This document shows, piece by piece, positions 8,089 through 17,136 of a stretch of 64,000 bases of DNA. Below the pieces are notes generated by a model. That model had not been told where the DNA came from. It did not search any database and saw nothing but the letters and a program-made list of their open reading frames with translations. Position numbers and translations under genes: made by a program. The stretch is from Spirochaetia bacterium. Lineage in GTDB: Bacteria > Spirochaetota > Leptospiria > Turneriellales > JAOUOS01. Each line of letters opens with the position of its first letter. The stretch's first letter is position 1. Location: NCBI GenBank assembly GCA_029880265.1, contig JAOUOT010000002.1:53353-117352 (forward strand), read 5' to 3'.

Positions 8089-9795
8089 TCAAAAGTAAGA
8101 AATGTTTTTCATTTTCTTATTTAATAAAATCGCGCTTACAAGAAAAAGAAAAAGAAATATTAGGGCCTCGACATAGTCTTTGAATATAAATTTGCCTACC
8201 CCGAATAAAAACGAGTAAACCAGAACAACGCCTAAAATCCACAAAGAAAGCTTATCGGTTATATATTTTATTGATGTTTTTTCGTCTTCTACGTAATGCT
8301 TCCAGCCCGGGCCGTGAACATTTACTTTATGGGCAAACTTTTTTAATATCTCGGTACTTTCGGGTTTTGTTAAAAAAGTAACGCTTAACCAGACGGCCGA
8401 CGTAAAAATTGTTGTATAAATCATTTTATCTGCGAAACTAAAATCGCCCGCGAGATTAAAAACGATACTGCCTATAAAAGCGGCAATCATGGCCGAAATT
8501 TCGCTGTAGGCGTTTATTCTGTGCCAGTACCACCGCAAAAGATAAACAAGACCCGTGCCCGCCCCAAGCGATAATAAAAGCTCCCATGCTCCTTTTACGC
8601 TGTCGAAAAAATAACTTAAAGTCATGGCCGATGCCATCAGAAAAAAAACGGCGCCGCGCGAAATCCATACATAATGCTTATCTGATTTATCTGGTTTCAT
8701 AAATCTTTTGTACACGTCGTTTACAAGATAAGAAGCTCCCCAGTTTAAATGGGTCGATATGGTAGACATAAAGGCAGAAAAAAAGGCAACCGATAAAAGC
8801 CCTAAAAAACCCGACGGTAAAAACTTTTTCATGGCCAGAGGATATCCCATTTCAGGGTCGCCGATATCGGTAAAAACGACCATCGATATCAAACCTACGA
8901 TAATCCATGGCCATGGTCTGATGCCGTAATGCGCAAGGTTAAAAAACAGGGTAGAATAAACAGCGTCTTTGCCGCTTTTGGTAGAAAACATTCTCTGGGC
9001 GACATACCCTCCCCCTCCCGGTTCTGCCCCCGGATACCATGACGCCCACCATTGCAGGCAGATCCATGTTAAAACGGTAGATAAAACGATTTTGCCCGAA
9101 GCAAACGGAGAAATAGATAAAAGTTCGTGATCAACCCCGAACTTTTCAATGAGTTTTAGCTTTAAACCGTCTATGCCGTCTACATAATCTAAACCGTAAA
9201 TCATCAATATTACAGAACCCGTCATAGCGACAATAAACTGAAAGAAGTCGGCCATCACCACTCCCCATAGCCCTGAAAATATAATATACAGACCGGTTAT
9301 TAAATAAAGTATAATGATAACTTCCCATTTGGGCCAGCCGAAAGCCGCTTCAATAACCTTAGACATACCCACTGTAACCCAACCCATGATAACCAGATTA
9401 ATGGGCACGGCCAGATAAACCGCGCGAAAACCCCTTAAGAATTTCGCGGCCCGCCCCCCGTAGCGAAGCTCGGCAATTTCTGCGTCTGTCATAACGCCAG
9501 AATTTCGCCAGTAAGCGGCAAAGAAAAAAACGGTCATAATGCCAGAAAAGGCAAAGTTCCACCAAAGCCAGTTGCCGGCAACGCCGTCTTTGGCGACAAT
9601 TCCGGTAACCGCAAGAGGAGTATCGGCGGCAAATGTGGTGGCGGCCATAGAAACGCCGGCCAGCCACCACGGCATTTGTCTGCCCGATAAAAAATATTCT
9701 TCGATATTTTTTTTAGATTTTTTCTGGTAATAAAACCCCAGAAAAAGAATCAAAATAAAATATGCGGCTACAACAAGACCGTCTAATAGACTCAT
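8089..9795 (-). CDS. Sodium:solute symporter (SSS family)
   Basis: This 568-residue inner-membrane protein has about 13 hydrophobic segments. It belongs to the solute:sodium symporter family, which couples Na+ entry to uptake of sugars, amino acids, carboxylates or similar compounds. Family features are the N-terminal GRQMPWWLAGVSMAATTFAADTPL, a Gly-rich loop WWASWYPGAEPGGGGYVAQR, and SVAFFSAFMSTISTHLNWGASYLVNDVYKRF, which resembles the Na+-site helix 8. The substrate cannot be told from sequence. The N-terminal region resembles poorly characterised SSS members more than PutP. It lies 6 bases downstream of the TerB-like gene and 4 bases upstream of the hydrolase. No strong ribosome binding site is visible, so coupling to the upstream gene is likely. 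Confidence 0.9.
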   Translation of the reverse strand: MSLLDGLVVAAYFILILFLGFYYQKKSKKNIEEYFLSGRQMPWWLAGVSMAATTFAADTPLAVTGIVAKDGVAGNWLWWNFAFSGIMTVFFFAAYWRNSGVMTDAEIAELRYGGRAAKFLRGFRAVYLAVPINLVIMGWVTVGMSKVIEAAFGWPKWEVIIILYLITGLYIIFSGLWGVVMADFFQFIVAMTGSVILMIYGLDYVDGIDGLKLKLIEKFGVDHELLSISPFASGKIVLSTVLTWICLQWWASWYPGAEPGGGGYVAQRMFSTKSGKDAVYSTLFFNLAHYGIRPWPWIIVGLISMVVFTDIGDPEMGYPLAMKKFLPSGFLGLLSVAFFSAFMSTISTHLNWGASYLVNDVYKRFMKPDKSDKHYVWISRGAVFFLMASAMTLSYFFDSVKGAWELLLSLGAGTGLVYLLRWYWHRINAYSEISAMIAAFIGSIVFNLAGDFSFADKMIYTTIFTSAVWLSVTFLTKPESTEILKKFAHKVNVHGPGWKHYVEDEKTSIKYITDKLSLWILGVVLVYSFLFGVGKFIFKDYVEALIFLFLFLVSAILLNKKMKNISYF

Positions 9796-9801
9796 TTTAA
9801 A

Positions 9802-10221
9802 TTAATTTTTCTGATCTCTGACTTCGGGCAAAAGAAATAACTCAAGATAAAGCTGTTCGGCGTCATACGTTTTTTTAAGCCACCTGACCACAATTTCGAC
9901 GTCTTCATCTTGCCAGAATTTTTTAATGATTTTTCGAATAACTTCAAGTTCGCTCTGATGAATTTTATTATCGGTTACCGCCATTCTAAAACAAAATTGC
10001 AAGACGCCGCCTATAACCTCCCGCGAAAAATTTTCGAGTTCGCCTAAGACAGGCTCAATTTGCCGATTATTTTTTATGATATCCTGTATTTTTGATTCGT
10101 CAAGGCCTATACTTTGACAAACATGAGACAGCTTTTGCGTCTCTTCGTCAGATAAATCTTCGTCGGCCCAGGCAACCGCCGATACGGCTTTTATCACGGC
10201 CTCTTTTTGCTTTTCATCCAT
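9802..10221 (-). CDS. TerB-like (DjlA N-terminal type) helical protein
   Basis: This 139-residue soluble all-helical protein resembles the TerB / DjlA-N domain. Two internal half-repeats are visible: AVAWADEDLSDEETQKL and RMAVTDNKIHQSELEVI. Each has the acidic helix-turn motif typical of the fold, where it contributes to metal binding. TerB proteins are linked to tellurite and stress responses, but many stand-alone members have no known role. It is the first gene of an operon with the sodium symporter and YheT-like hydrolase. The divergent gene is the dehydrogenase at 10495, with 273 bp between them. Confidence 0.75.
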   Translation of the reverse strand: MDEKQKEAVIKAVSAVAWADEDLSDEETQKLSHVCQSIGLDESKIQDIIKNNRQIEPVLGELENFSREVIGGVLQFCFRMAVTDNKIHQSELEVIRKIIKKFWQDEDVEIVVRWLKKTYDAEQLYLELFLLPEVRDQKN

Positions 10222-10418
10222 ACGACAAAAAGCGCAATAGATTTTATGCGGTCAATGAAAATTCGAAAGTTAAATGAATAAGATTATGACTTGTTAATCA
10301 TTGTTAGCAGTGTAAAAACACAATACAATTCACCACCTGTGGCAATATATGTAGAATTCATGAGTCGAGATACGGGCATGTGAATCTTTATATTTTAGAG
10401 ATAAAATAATTGACAGGC

Positions 10419-10447
10419 TGTACAAGATTATCATGTTTTTTTATAAT
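10419..10447 (+). promoter_or_regulatory. Predicted sigma-70 promoter for the SDR-sbcDC operon
   Basis: A perfect TATAAT (10442-10447) follows TGTACA (10419-10424, 4 of 6 matches to TTGACA) after a 17-bp spacer. It lies 47 bp upstream of the dehydrogenase start. A perfect TTGACA at 10410-10415 is 26 bp from the same -10, too far for a standard promoter. No other structure is evident in the gap 10222-10494. Confidence 0.5.
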
Positions 10448-10494
10448 ATGTCGCATTAGACATTCAATGTTTACTAAAAATTCAGGATACGCAA

Positions 10495-11286
10495 ATGGAA
10501 AAAAATAAAAAAGCCGTTATCACAGGCGCCACAGGTAAAATTGGGGCGGCTATCGCAAAAGAAATGGCAAAAAAAAACTATGATCTGATTTTAATCGCTC
10601 GAAACGAGCATAAAGTTAAAAATCTGGCCGATGAAATCTTGAAAAAATCTGGCTCTGCGAAGGTTCGCTATGAAGTGATTGATCTTGAAAGCGAATCTGC
10701 CATTAAGGGGCTTTCAACAAGAATAGACTCTCCTGTAGACGTTTTAATCAATAACGCGGCCATAGCTCCCGTTCAAAGAGAAGAAACCAGTGAAGGTCTG
10801 GAAATGCAGTTTGCGGTAAATATCATGAGCTATGTATGGATGACAATTGAATTGTATCAAAACCTTAAAAACGCCCCCAGATCTAGAATTGTAAACGTTG
10901 CCAGTTACTACGCCGGAGATCTTGACGTATATGATCTACAGTTTTTAGAGCGTGAATATAATAATAATACCGCCTACCGACAGTCAAAAGCGGCCAACCG
11001 TATTTTATCTTATTGCTATTCTGAAGAATACAAAAAAAACGGCATTACGGTAAACTCGTGCCACCCCGGCGAGGTCAATTCAAACCTGAGCAATGATCTC
11101 GGTTTTGGCGGTTACGAATCTCCCGAAAAAGGCGCCGAAACCCCTGTTTGGCTCGCGACTGATTCTTATGTAAACGAAGCGACGGGGAAATATTTTGAAT
11201 ATTTAACCCCGACGTCTGATCGCTTCAGCATGAACGACGAACTTAACGAAGCGCTTTATCAAGAGTGCATGAAATACTGCTCTTAA
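10495..11286 (+). CDS. Short-chain dehydrogenase/reductase
   Basis: This 263-residue cytosolic NAD(P)-dependent oxidoreductase has a Rossmann fold. Visible motifs are TGATGKIG (residues 10-17, cofactor binding), NNAA (87-90), a catalytic Ser at about 137 (NVASYY) and YRQSK (Tyr161, Lys165). The long insert between Ser and Tyr and the sequence NSCHPGEVNSNLSNDLG resemble retinol dehydrogenase/WW-domain oxidoreductase-type SDRs. Substrate is unknown. AGGAT precedes the ATG at a good distance, and a TATAAT promoter lies upstream. SbcD starts 5 bases after its stop, so the three genes to 15476 are probably co-transcribed, though a functional link to DNA repair is not evident. Confidence 0.9.
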   Translation: MEKNKKAVITGATGKIGAAIAKEMAKKNYDLILIARNEHKVKNLADEILKKSGSAKVRYEVIDLESESAIKGLSTRIDSPVDVLINNAAIAPVQREETSEGLEMQFAVNIMSYVWMTIELYQNLKNAPRSRIVNVASYYAGDLDVYDLQFLEREYNNNTAYRQSKAANRILSYCYSEEYKKNGITVNSCHPGEVNSNLSNDLGFGGYESPEKGAETPVWLATDSYVNEATGKYFEYLTPTSDRFSMNDELNEALYQECMKYCS

Positions 11287-11291
11287 GCTTT

Positions 11292-12422
11292 ATGCGCATT
11301 CTTCATACATCTGATTGGCACCTTGGCAGAATTTTTCACGGTCACCATCTAACCGACGATCAGGCCTGCCTTCTTGAACAAATTGAAGGCATTATAAAAG
11401 ACTTTAACCCTGACGTAATCTTAAACTGCGGAGATATCTTTGACAGAGCCATGCCGCCTAAAGAAGCGGTTGATCTTCTTGACGAGCATTGTTCCCGAAT
11501 AATCACAGATTATAAAAAACCTTATATAATAATAGCGGGAAATCATGACAGCCCTGAAAGGCTTTCTTTCGGCTCTAAAATTCTTCAAAAATCATCTTTA
11601 TTTATCAAGGGCAAAGGCGAAAAAGAAATCTCGCCCGTTGTTTTACCCGATAAAGACGGTGATGTATGTTTTTACGCTCTGCCCTATCTCGATATTGAAG
11701 CTTGTAAATTTTTATATAACGACGCAAAAATTAAAAATCACGAAGACGTTATAAAAAAACAAGTTCAAATCATAGAAAAAAAACATCCGCCTTCAAAAAG
11801 AAGCGTGCTATTGGCCCATGCCTTTGTAAACGGATCTCAACAATGCGAATCTGAAAGACCTCTCTTTTTAGGGGGCAGCGAAATGGTTCCTTCGTCTTTA
11901 TTTAAGAATTTTAATTATACCGCGTTAGGGCATCTTCATAGAAACCAAAAAGCCGGATTTTCTTTTGCGAGATACAGCGGTTCCCTGATGAAATATTCTA
12001 TTTCAGAGGCCGAACATATAAAATCAGTAAATTTGATTGAATTAAAAAAAGACGGTTCCGCCATAATCAAAGAAGAGAAACTAAAACCTCAAAAAGATCT
12101 TAGAATTGTAAGAGGCAAACTCGAAGATATTTTAAAGAAAACCGATAAAAGCAGCGATTATCTTGTTTTTGAACTTTTAGACGAAGGCATTTTATACGAA
12201 CCCATGAAAAGATTGAGAGAGAAATTTATTAACGCTATAGCGGTTCAAAGACCGAACCAGACCATTAACCGAACAGAAACAAACCTTCCCGATTTTAGAA
12301 AATCAACCGAATTAGAAATTTATACGGCTCTAAAAAAACATAAAAACGACGGAAAATCTCCAAATAAAAAAGAACTGGAATATTTTCAAAAAATATTAAA
12401 CGAAGTAAGGTTAACAATTTAA
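11292..12422 (+). CDS. sbcD: Nuclease SbcCD subunit D
   Basis: This is the Mre11-type metallophosphoesterase subunit of the SbcCD nuclease, which cuts hairpins and processes DNA ends. The start at 11292 gives MRILHTSDWHLG, the canonical N-terminus; an in-frame ATG 27 bases upstream would overlap the preceding gene. Phosphoesterase motifs are visible in order: DWHLG, NCGDIFDR, AGNHDS, LLAHAF and ALGHLHRNQ. They provide the two-metal site. Length is 376 residues, normal for the family. No Shine-Dalgarno is visible, so coupling to the dehydrogenase upstream is likely. SbcC follows after 9 bases. Confidence 0.96.
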   Translation: MRILHTSDWHLGRIFHGHHLTDDQACLLEQIEGIIKDFNPDVILNCGDIFDRAMPPKEAVDLLDEHCSRIITDYKKPYIIIAGNHDSPERLSFGSKILQKSSLFIKGKGEKEISPVVLPDKDGDVCFYALPYLDIEACKFLYNDAKIKNHEDVIKKQVQIIEKKHPPSKRSVLLAHAFVNGSQQCESERPLFLGGSEMVPSSLFKNFNYTALGHLHRNQKAGFSFARYSGSLMKYSISEAEHIKSVNLIELKKDGSAIIKEEKLKPQKDLRIVRGKLEDILKKTDKSSDYLVFELLDEGILYEPMKRLREKFINAIAVQRPNQTINRTETNLPDFRKSTELEIYTALKKHKNDGKSPNKKELEYFQKILNEVRLTI

Positions 12423-12431
12423 CTTCAAAAT

Positions 12432-15400
12432 ATGAAACCTGTTTTTCTTACCTTGCAGGCCTTTGGCCCCTTCGCCCGAAAAGAAGAGATTGATTTTTCA
12501 AAATTTATAAACAACGGCATTTTTTTAATTCACGGCCCCACCGGTTCGGGAAAATCTTCCATTTTAGACGCCATTTCATACGCTTTGTTTTCTCAAACAA
12601 CCGGAGCCGAAAGAACCTCTGAAGAAATGGTAAGCCAGTTTTCAGACATTGAAACCGAAACGTTTGTATCGTTTCAGTTTCAATTGAAAAATAAGACTTA
12701 TCGCATAGAAAGGCGCCCTTCGCAGAAAAAAAAATCTTCCAGAAAAGAAGGCCCCGTAGAAGTACAGGCCAAAGCGGCTCTGTTTGAAATCATGAGCGAT
12801 AAAGAAGAAATTCTTTTAGCGTCGGGGGCCAAAATCGCTACAGAAAAAATTGAATCGATTTTAGGCTTTTCTGCCCCCCAGTTTCTGCAAACAGTAATCA
12901 TACCGCAGGGAAGATTCAGAGACGCTTTAATTGCTCCCTCAAACGACAGAGAAAAGATTCTTCAAGATTTATTCGGCACCTTAGTTTATTTAAAAGTACA
13001 GGAAAAGTTCAAAGAAAAAGAAAAAGAAACGAAATTATCGCTTGATAATATAAATGAATTTAAAAAAGAATTATTCATAAGAACGGCGATTTCTTCAGAA
13101 AAAGAACTCTCTGATAAATGCGACAAACTTACAAACCTTGCAAAATCTCTTGAAGAAAAGAAAAACAAATTAAAAGAAGAAGAAAAAATAATTCGAGAAG
13201 CCCTTTCAAAAGACGAAAAACTGCACTCTTATTTTGAAGAACTAGAGGCTCTTAACTTAAAATTTATAAAAATCAAATCTGAGCAAAAAGATATTGATAA
13301 TAAAAAAAGTCTAAAAGAATCGGCTCAAAAGGCTCTTCTTATAAAAGACGCCTATGAAAATTATCGTGAAATTCAAAATGAGATAGAGAATTTAACTCTC
13401 GATAAAGAAAGCATTTCGCTAGAAATTAAAAAAAATCAGACAATAATAAAATCGCTACATGTTGATATAAAAAAACTGCCTGATTACCAAATCAAACTCG
13501 AAAACTTAATCGTCACCGAAGGTCTGTTATCAAAAAAGATTAGCTCTGCCGAAGAATATTTCAAGCTCTCAGATAATCATAAAAACCAAGAGGTTTCTCT
13601 AAAAAAAGAACGGTCAAAGTTGTTAGATAAAGAAAAACTCTTTATTTCTATTGAAAAAAACAAAAACGAAATAAGCGAAAAATTAAACAAAGCGAAAATC
13701 ATAGAGGCTTCTATACCTTCTATTCAATCTGAAATTGAAACAGAAAAGTCTATTCTTTTTAATCTCAACAAAATATCAGATTTAAACTTACGGGAAAATA
13801 AACTTATTGCTGAAATTAAAGACGCTGAAAAAGAATTTAACGAATTAAAAAATAAGCTTAAAAAAATAAAAGATAAGTTAAGCTTAAAAGAACGTCAATG
13901 GCGCGAAGGTCAGGTTTTCATTTTATCTTCTTCTCTGAAAAAAAACGAGCCATGCCCCGTCTGCGGCTCTAAAGCTCACCCTGCGCCCGCAAAAGCAGAC
14001 AAGATACCGCCTGATTTTATTGAATTAGAAAAAGCAAGAAAAGAAAAAGAAGAATTTGAAATAATTTGCGCCGAAGCGAAAGAAAATATTGAATCGAAAA
14101 AAAATTCTCTTGAATCGATAAAGCAGGCCAAAAAAGAAATACTAGAGACTCGCGAAAACATTGATCGTTTAGAAAAAAACGCTATCTTGTCTGTAATTCA
14201 TGAAAAAGAAAAAAAACTGAAAGAATCCCTCGGTAAAATAGAGCAAATCATAAATCTTCAAAACGAAGAAAAAGAAATTAAACGCGAAATTGAAATCATA
14301 AAAAAAGAAATTGAAGAATTGCGCGGCTCGGTAAACGAGAAAAACGGCCTGATAAAAGAACAGCAGGCTCTCATAAAAAAACTTGAAAAAGAACTTTCTT
14401 CGCAAGAAAGAGAGCCTGATTTCCTGAAAACAAATACCATAACGATAAGAGAAGAAACAGAAAGCTTAAAAACAAAAATAGAAGAAATAAAGATAAAAAA
14501 AGAAAAATCTGAAAAACAAAGCATTTTATTGAATGAAAAATCAAACGCCGTCGCAAAAAATATAGAAAATAAGAAAAAACAATATCATACCAAAGAAGCA
14601 GAATTTCTAAAAAGAATGAAAGATTTGAATTTTATCGACATTAATCATTTTCAAAAAGCCTTTCTTAAAGAAGACAAAATAAAAAAACTAAACGAAGAAG
14701 TCGCCGAATTTGAAAAAGAAGCCGCCGCTTTAGATAAACAAATTAATTACGTTAAAGAAAAAATCAAAAATCAAAAGAAACCCAGACTTGAGCCCGTAAA
14801 AAAGAAGCTTAATCTCGTTGAAAATGAAATTGAGCAATGCGCCTCGCGGTTAAGCCAAATGAATGCAAATATTAAAAATATCAAAAAAGAATATGATACC
14901 CTGCAAGATTATTTAAAAAAAGAAAAAAAACTTACCGCCGAATATTCGCTTATCAAAGAGATATCTGATACCATAAACGGAACCCGAAGCGATAAATTAA
15001 CTCTTCAGAAATTTGCCTTATCGGCTCTTCTTGACGAAATTCTGGCGGCGGCATCGCTGCGCCTTAAGAAAATGAGCCTTTTGCGCTATGAACTTCAAAG
15101 AAGAAGAAAAAATACCGAAAAAGGAGCTTTAGAATTAGAGGTATTTGACGAACATACGGGAGATTCAAGGCGCGTTGAGACGCTTTCAGGCGGTGAAAGC
15201 TTTTTGGCCTCGCTCTCTTTAGCCTTGGGTCTCGCCGACGTGGTCGAATCATATGAAGGCGGTATTCAAATGGATACGATATTCATTGACGAGGGTTTCG
15301 GGGCTCTCGATTCGCAGGCTCTTGAAGAGGCCATAAACGCATTGATTGAACTTAAAAAAGAAGGACGCCTGGTGGGAATTATCTCTCATGTGCCCGAATT

Positions 15401-15476
15401 AAAAGAAAGAATAAAATCGGTTCTGGAAATTATAGTCAAAAGCGACAATACCAGTTCGGCCCGAATAAGAGCGTAA
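12432..15476 (+). CDS. sbcC: Nuclease SbcCD subunit C
   Basis: This is the Rad50-type ATPase partner of SbcD, 1014 residues. The N-terminus has Walker A GPTGSGKSS (35-43) and a Q-loop region. Two long Lys/Glu-rich coiled coils flank the zinc hook CPVCGSKAHP (Cys508 and Cys511), by which two complexes dimerise. The C-terminal lobe has the ABC signature LSGGESFLASLSLALGLADV and Walker B with D-loop, MDTIFIDEGFGALD. All motifs are intact and the length is usual, so the enzyme should be active. The coiled-coil region is very A-rich on the coding strand, which produces many spurious reverse-strand frames. Convergent with the PilZ protein gene. Confidence 0.97.
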   Translation: MKPVFLTLQAFGPFARKEEIDFSKFINNGIFLIHGPTGSGKSSILDAISYALFSQTTGAERTSEEMVSQFSDIETETFVSFQFQLKNKTYRIERRPSQKKKSSRKEGPVEVQAKAALFEIMSDKEEILLASGAKIATEKIESILGFSAPQFLQTVIIPQGRFRDALIAPSNDREKILQDLFGTLVYLKVQEKFKEKEKETKLSLDNINEFKKELFIRTAISSEKELSDKCDKLTNLAKSLEEKKNKLKEEEKIIREALSKDEKLHSYFEELEALNLKFIKIKSEQKDIDNKKSLKESAQKALLIKDAYENYREIQNEIENLTLDKESISLEIKKNQTIIKSLHVDIKKLPDYQIKLENLIVTEGLLSKKISSAEEYFKLSDNHKNQEVSLKKERSKLLDKEKLFISIEKNKNEISEKLNKAKIIEASIPSIQSEIETEKSILFNLNKISDLNLRENKLIAEIKDAEKEFNELKNKLKKIKDKLSLKERQWREGQVFILSSSLKKNEPCPVCGSKAHPAPAKADKIPPDFIELEKARKEKEEFEIICAEAKENIESKKNSLESIKQAKKEILETRENIDRLEKNAILSVIHEKEKKLKESLGKIEQIINLQNEEKEIKREIEIIKKEIEELRGSVNEKNGLIKEQQALIKKLEKELSSQEREPDFLKTNTITIREETESLKTKIEEIKIKKEKSEKQSILLNEKSNAVAKNIENKKKQYHTKEAEFLKRMKDLNFIDINHFQKAFLKEDKIKKLNEEVAEFEKEAAALDKQINYVKEKIKNQKKPRLEPVKKKLNLVENEIEQCASRLSQMNANIKNIKKEYDTLQDYLKKEKKLTAEYSLIKEISDTINGTRSDKLTLQKFALSALLDEILAAASLRLKKMSLLRYELQRRRKNTEKGALELEVFDEHTGDSRRVETLSGGESFLASLSLALGLADVVESYEGGIQMDTIFIDEGFGALDSQALEEAINALIELKKEGRLVGIISHVPELKERIKSVLEIIVKSDNTSSARIRA

Positions 15477-15514
15477 TTTTCAGCGAGGTACAATTTACCG
15501 GTTTAATATGCGTA

Positions 15515-16753
15515 TTAAAAAAACTGAAAGTGTACATTCTCAAATAAAAAGTTTTCAAGTTTTTGCAAATCGCCCGGACGGCTTTTAAATATTAAAACGC
15601 CTAAAAAATAGGCTCCATCGCGAGGAAAATATCTTACAATTTCTCCGTAAAGCTCGAGCTCTTCGCCTAATATGGGCAGCATTATTTTAATTCTCTTATG
15701 AGTTTTTAAATATTCATACAGAACCTGATCGTCAATCTCCATTAAAAGTCCGTTCATTGATATGTTCACAACCTGTGTTTTTATGGCGTCGGCATTAAAA
15801 TGAGATTTTGAGATTCTCAACTTTGTGATAGCGTATGAAAATATATCCGCAACGGTCTTTATTGACGATAGCTGTAAACTGGTAATCATATGTTTTTCAA
15901 ATTGATTTGTTTCAATTCGTATATAGCCAATAATTTTATTTAAAAGAGTAAACGGAACCATCGCGTATGAAACCAGAAAATTTTCAAGGTCTTTCTTTTT
16001 AATCTCTTCAAAATATTCAAGAGCCTCTTTTTTGCTCTTTTCTTTTTTCATTTTTTCAAACTCTTCAGAAAAATTTATATCTGGCGCCGAGGTTTCTGCT
16101 TCTACATAACTTTCTATTTTCGCTGTGTTTGATATAAAAAAACTTTGGCCCGTTTCAATAAGCTTTTTTTCCTGAATTGACAAATTATCTTTATCCTTTT
16201 CGTAAAACAAATTAATTGAAAACTCGGAGGTTATTTCATGAATTTGCGAAATTAAAAGCTGGAATAATACATTTAAGTTGGGGTTATCGCTTGTTATTTC
16301 CTGTAAAAAATGCCTGTATCTGGTCTCAAGTATTTTTTCTTCATGGGCCGTTTGCATAAAAGGAGAATATAAAGTAATAAACCGCGCGAATAAATCGTCA
16401 AAGCTTGTTCTTTTATAAAGCCTTCTTTCAAGATATTTCATCTCAGAAGGAAAATTTACAAAAATATCATACTCGTCAACCTCGTCGATAAAGACTTCGA
16501 GAGAATAGTATCTATTCATAACCTCTACGCTTAAAATCGCCTTTCTTTCGATGCCCAATTTAAAACCGGGAGCGTAAATTTTAATATATTCTGGCTCTAT
16601 TTTTGTAACTTTACCCTGATATATTAAATCAGAATAAATAATTTGAATATTTTGATTTTTGCCCTTTATCAAGAAGAACAGATTTTGTATTCGATAGAAA
16701 TCAAGCTCTGCTGGCGCGTTTTTAAATTCTTCTTTGATAAGCTCAATAAACAT
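15515..16753 (-). CDS. DUF1577-like protein with C-terminal PilZ domain
   Basis: This is a 412-residue soluble protein. The first 100 residues or so form a PilZ-like/YcgR-N-type beta region (IIYSDLIYQGKVTKIEPEYI). The middle part (about 120-320) is helical and may be GAF-like. The last 100 residues contain VVNISMNGLLMEID, which fits the NxSxxG half of a PilZ domain, and ELYGEIVRYFPRDGAYFLGV. The matching RxxxR motif is not obvious, so cyclic-di-GMP binding is uncertain. Overall it resembles the DUF1577 proteins of Leptospira. It is a single gene with only a weak AGAG before its ATG. A role in c-di-GMP signalling is inference. Confidence 0.7.
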   Translation of the reverse strand: MFIELIKEEFKNAPAELDFYRIQNLFFLIKGKNQNIQIIYSDLIYQGKVTKIEPEYIKIYAPGFKLGIERKAILSVEVMNRYYSLEVFIDEVDEYDIFVNFPSEMKYLERRLYKRTSFDDLFARFITLYSPFMQTAHEEKILETRYRHFLQEITSDNPNLNVLFQLLISQIHEITSEFSINLFYEKDKDNLSIQEKKLIETGQSFFISNTAKIESYVEAETSAPDINFSEEFEKMKKEKSKKEALEYFEEIKKKDLENFLVSYAMVPFTLLNKIIGYIRIETNQFEKHMITSLQLSSIKTVADIFSYAITKLRISKSHFNADAIKTQVVNISMNGLLMEIDDQVLYEYLKTHKRIKIMLPILGEELELYGEIVRYFPRDGAYFLGVLIFKSRPGDLQKLENFLFENVHFQFF

Positions 16754-17136
16754 TTTACTCTATAATCGACATTTGAATCAGGTAATCTCAAATATATACC
16801 TTTCTTTTTAAATAGGCGAGAAGAATTCATCCCGGATCTCGCTTGCAAACGGTATAAATGTCACCGTAAAGTTGTAGAGTTCGCAGAGAAGAAAATAGTA
16901 CTCTGATTAGACAGATAAACGCTGAAAAAATTCTTTCTAGCTTCTTTATAAAATTCTAACGTTTATTTTATATCTAATAAAATATACATTGAAAAATGAT
17001 AAGGAGATCAGGAAGACAAGAGGCGTCAGAATAGAGATAAGCGATTATAAATAATTTTACAGTTTATTTCTTATTTGATTTCAATCTGCGTTATCTGCGT
17101 CCCATTCTTCTACGGCTGGGCGGCGGTGGGTCTTAT
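16754..17136. other. 383-bp intergenic region with repeat-like sequence
   Basis: No coding frame or clear terminator was found. The region holds a tandem 9-mer at 17084-17101 and, near 16874-16892, the segment TAGAGTTCGCAGAGAAG. Both resemble the TCTGCG-type short intergenic repeats I have seen in other environmental genomes; that comparison is from memory. The local composition is less AT-rich at 17100-17136 (GGCTGGGCGGCGGTGGG). Nothing else is identified. Confidence 0.4.
17084..17101. repeat. Two tandem 9-mers ATCTGCGT(T/C)
   Basis: ATCTGCGTT is immediately followed by ATCTGCGTC, about 35 bp downstream of the BatA-like gene's stop. Confidence 0.5.

Noticed and set aside
13000..15000. Many long reverse-strand frames rich in Phe within sbcC
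   Set aside because: They mirror the Lys/Glu-rich coiled coils of SbcC and have no plausible product of their own.
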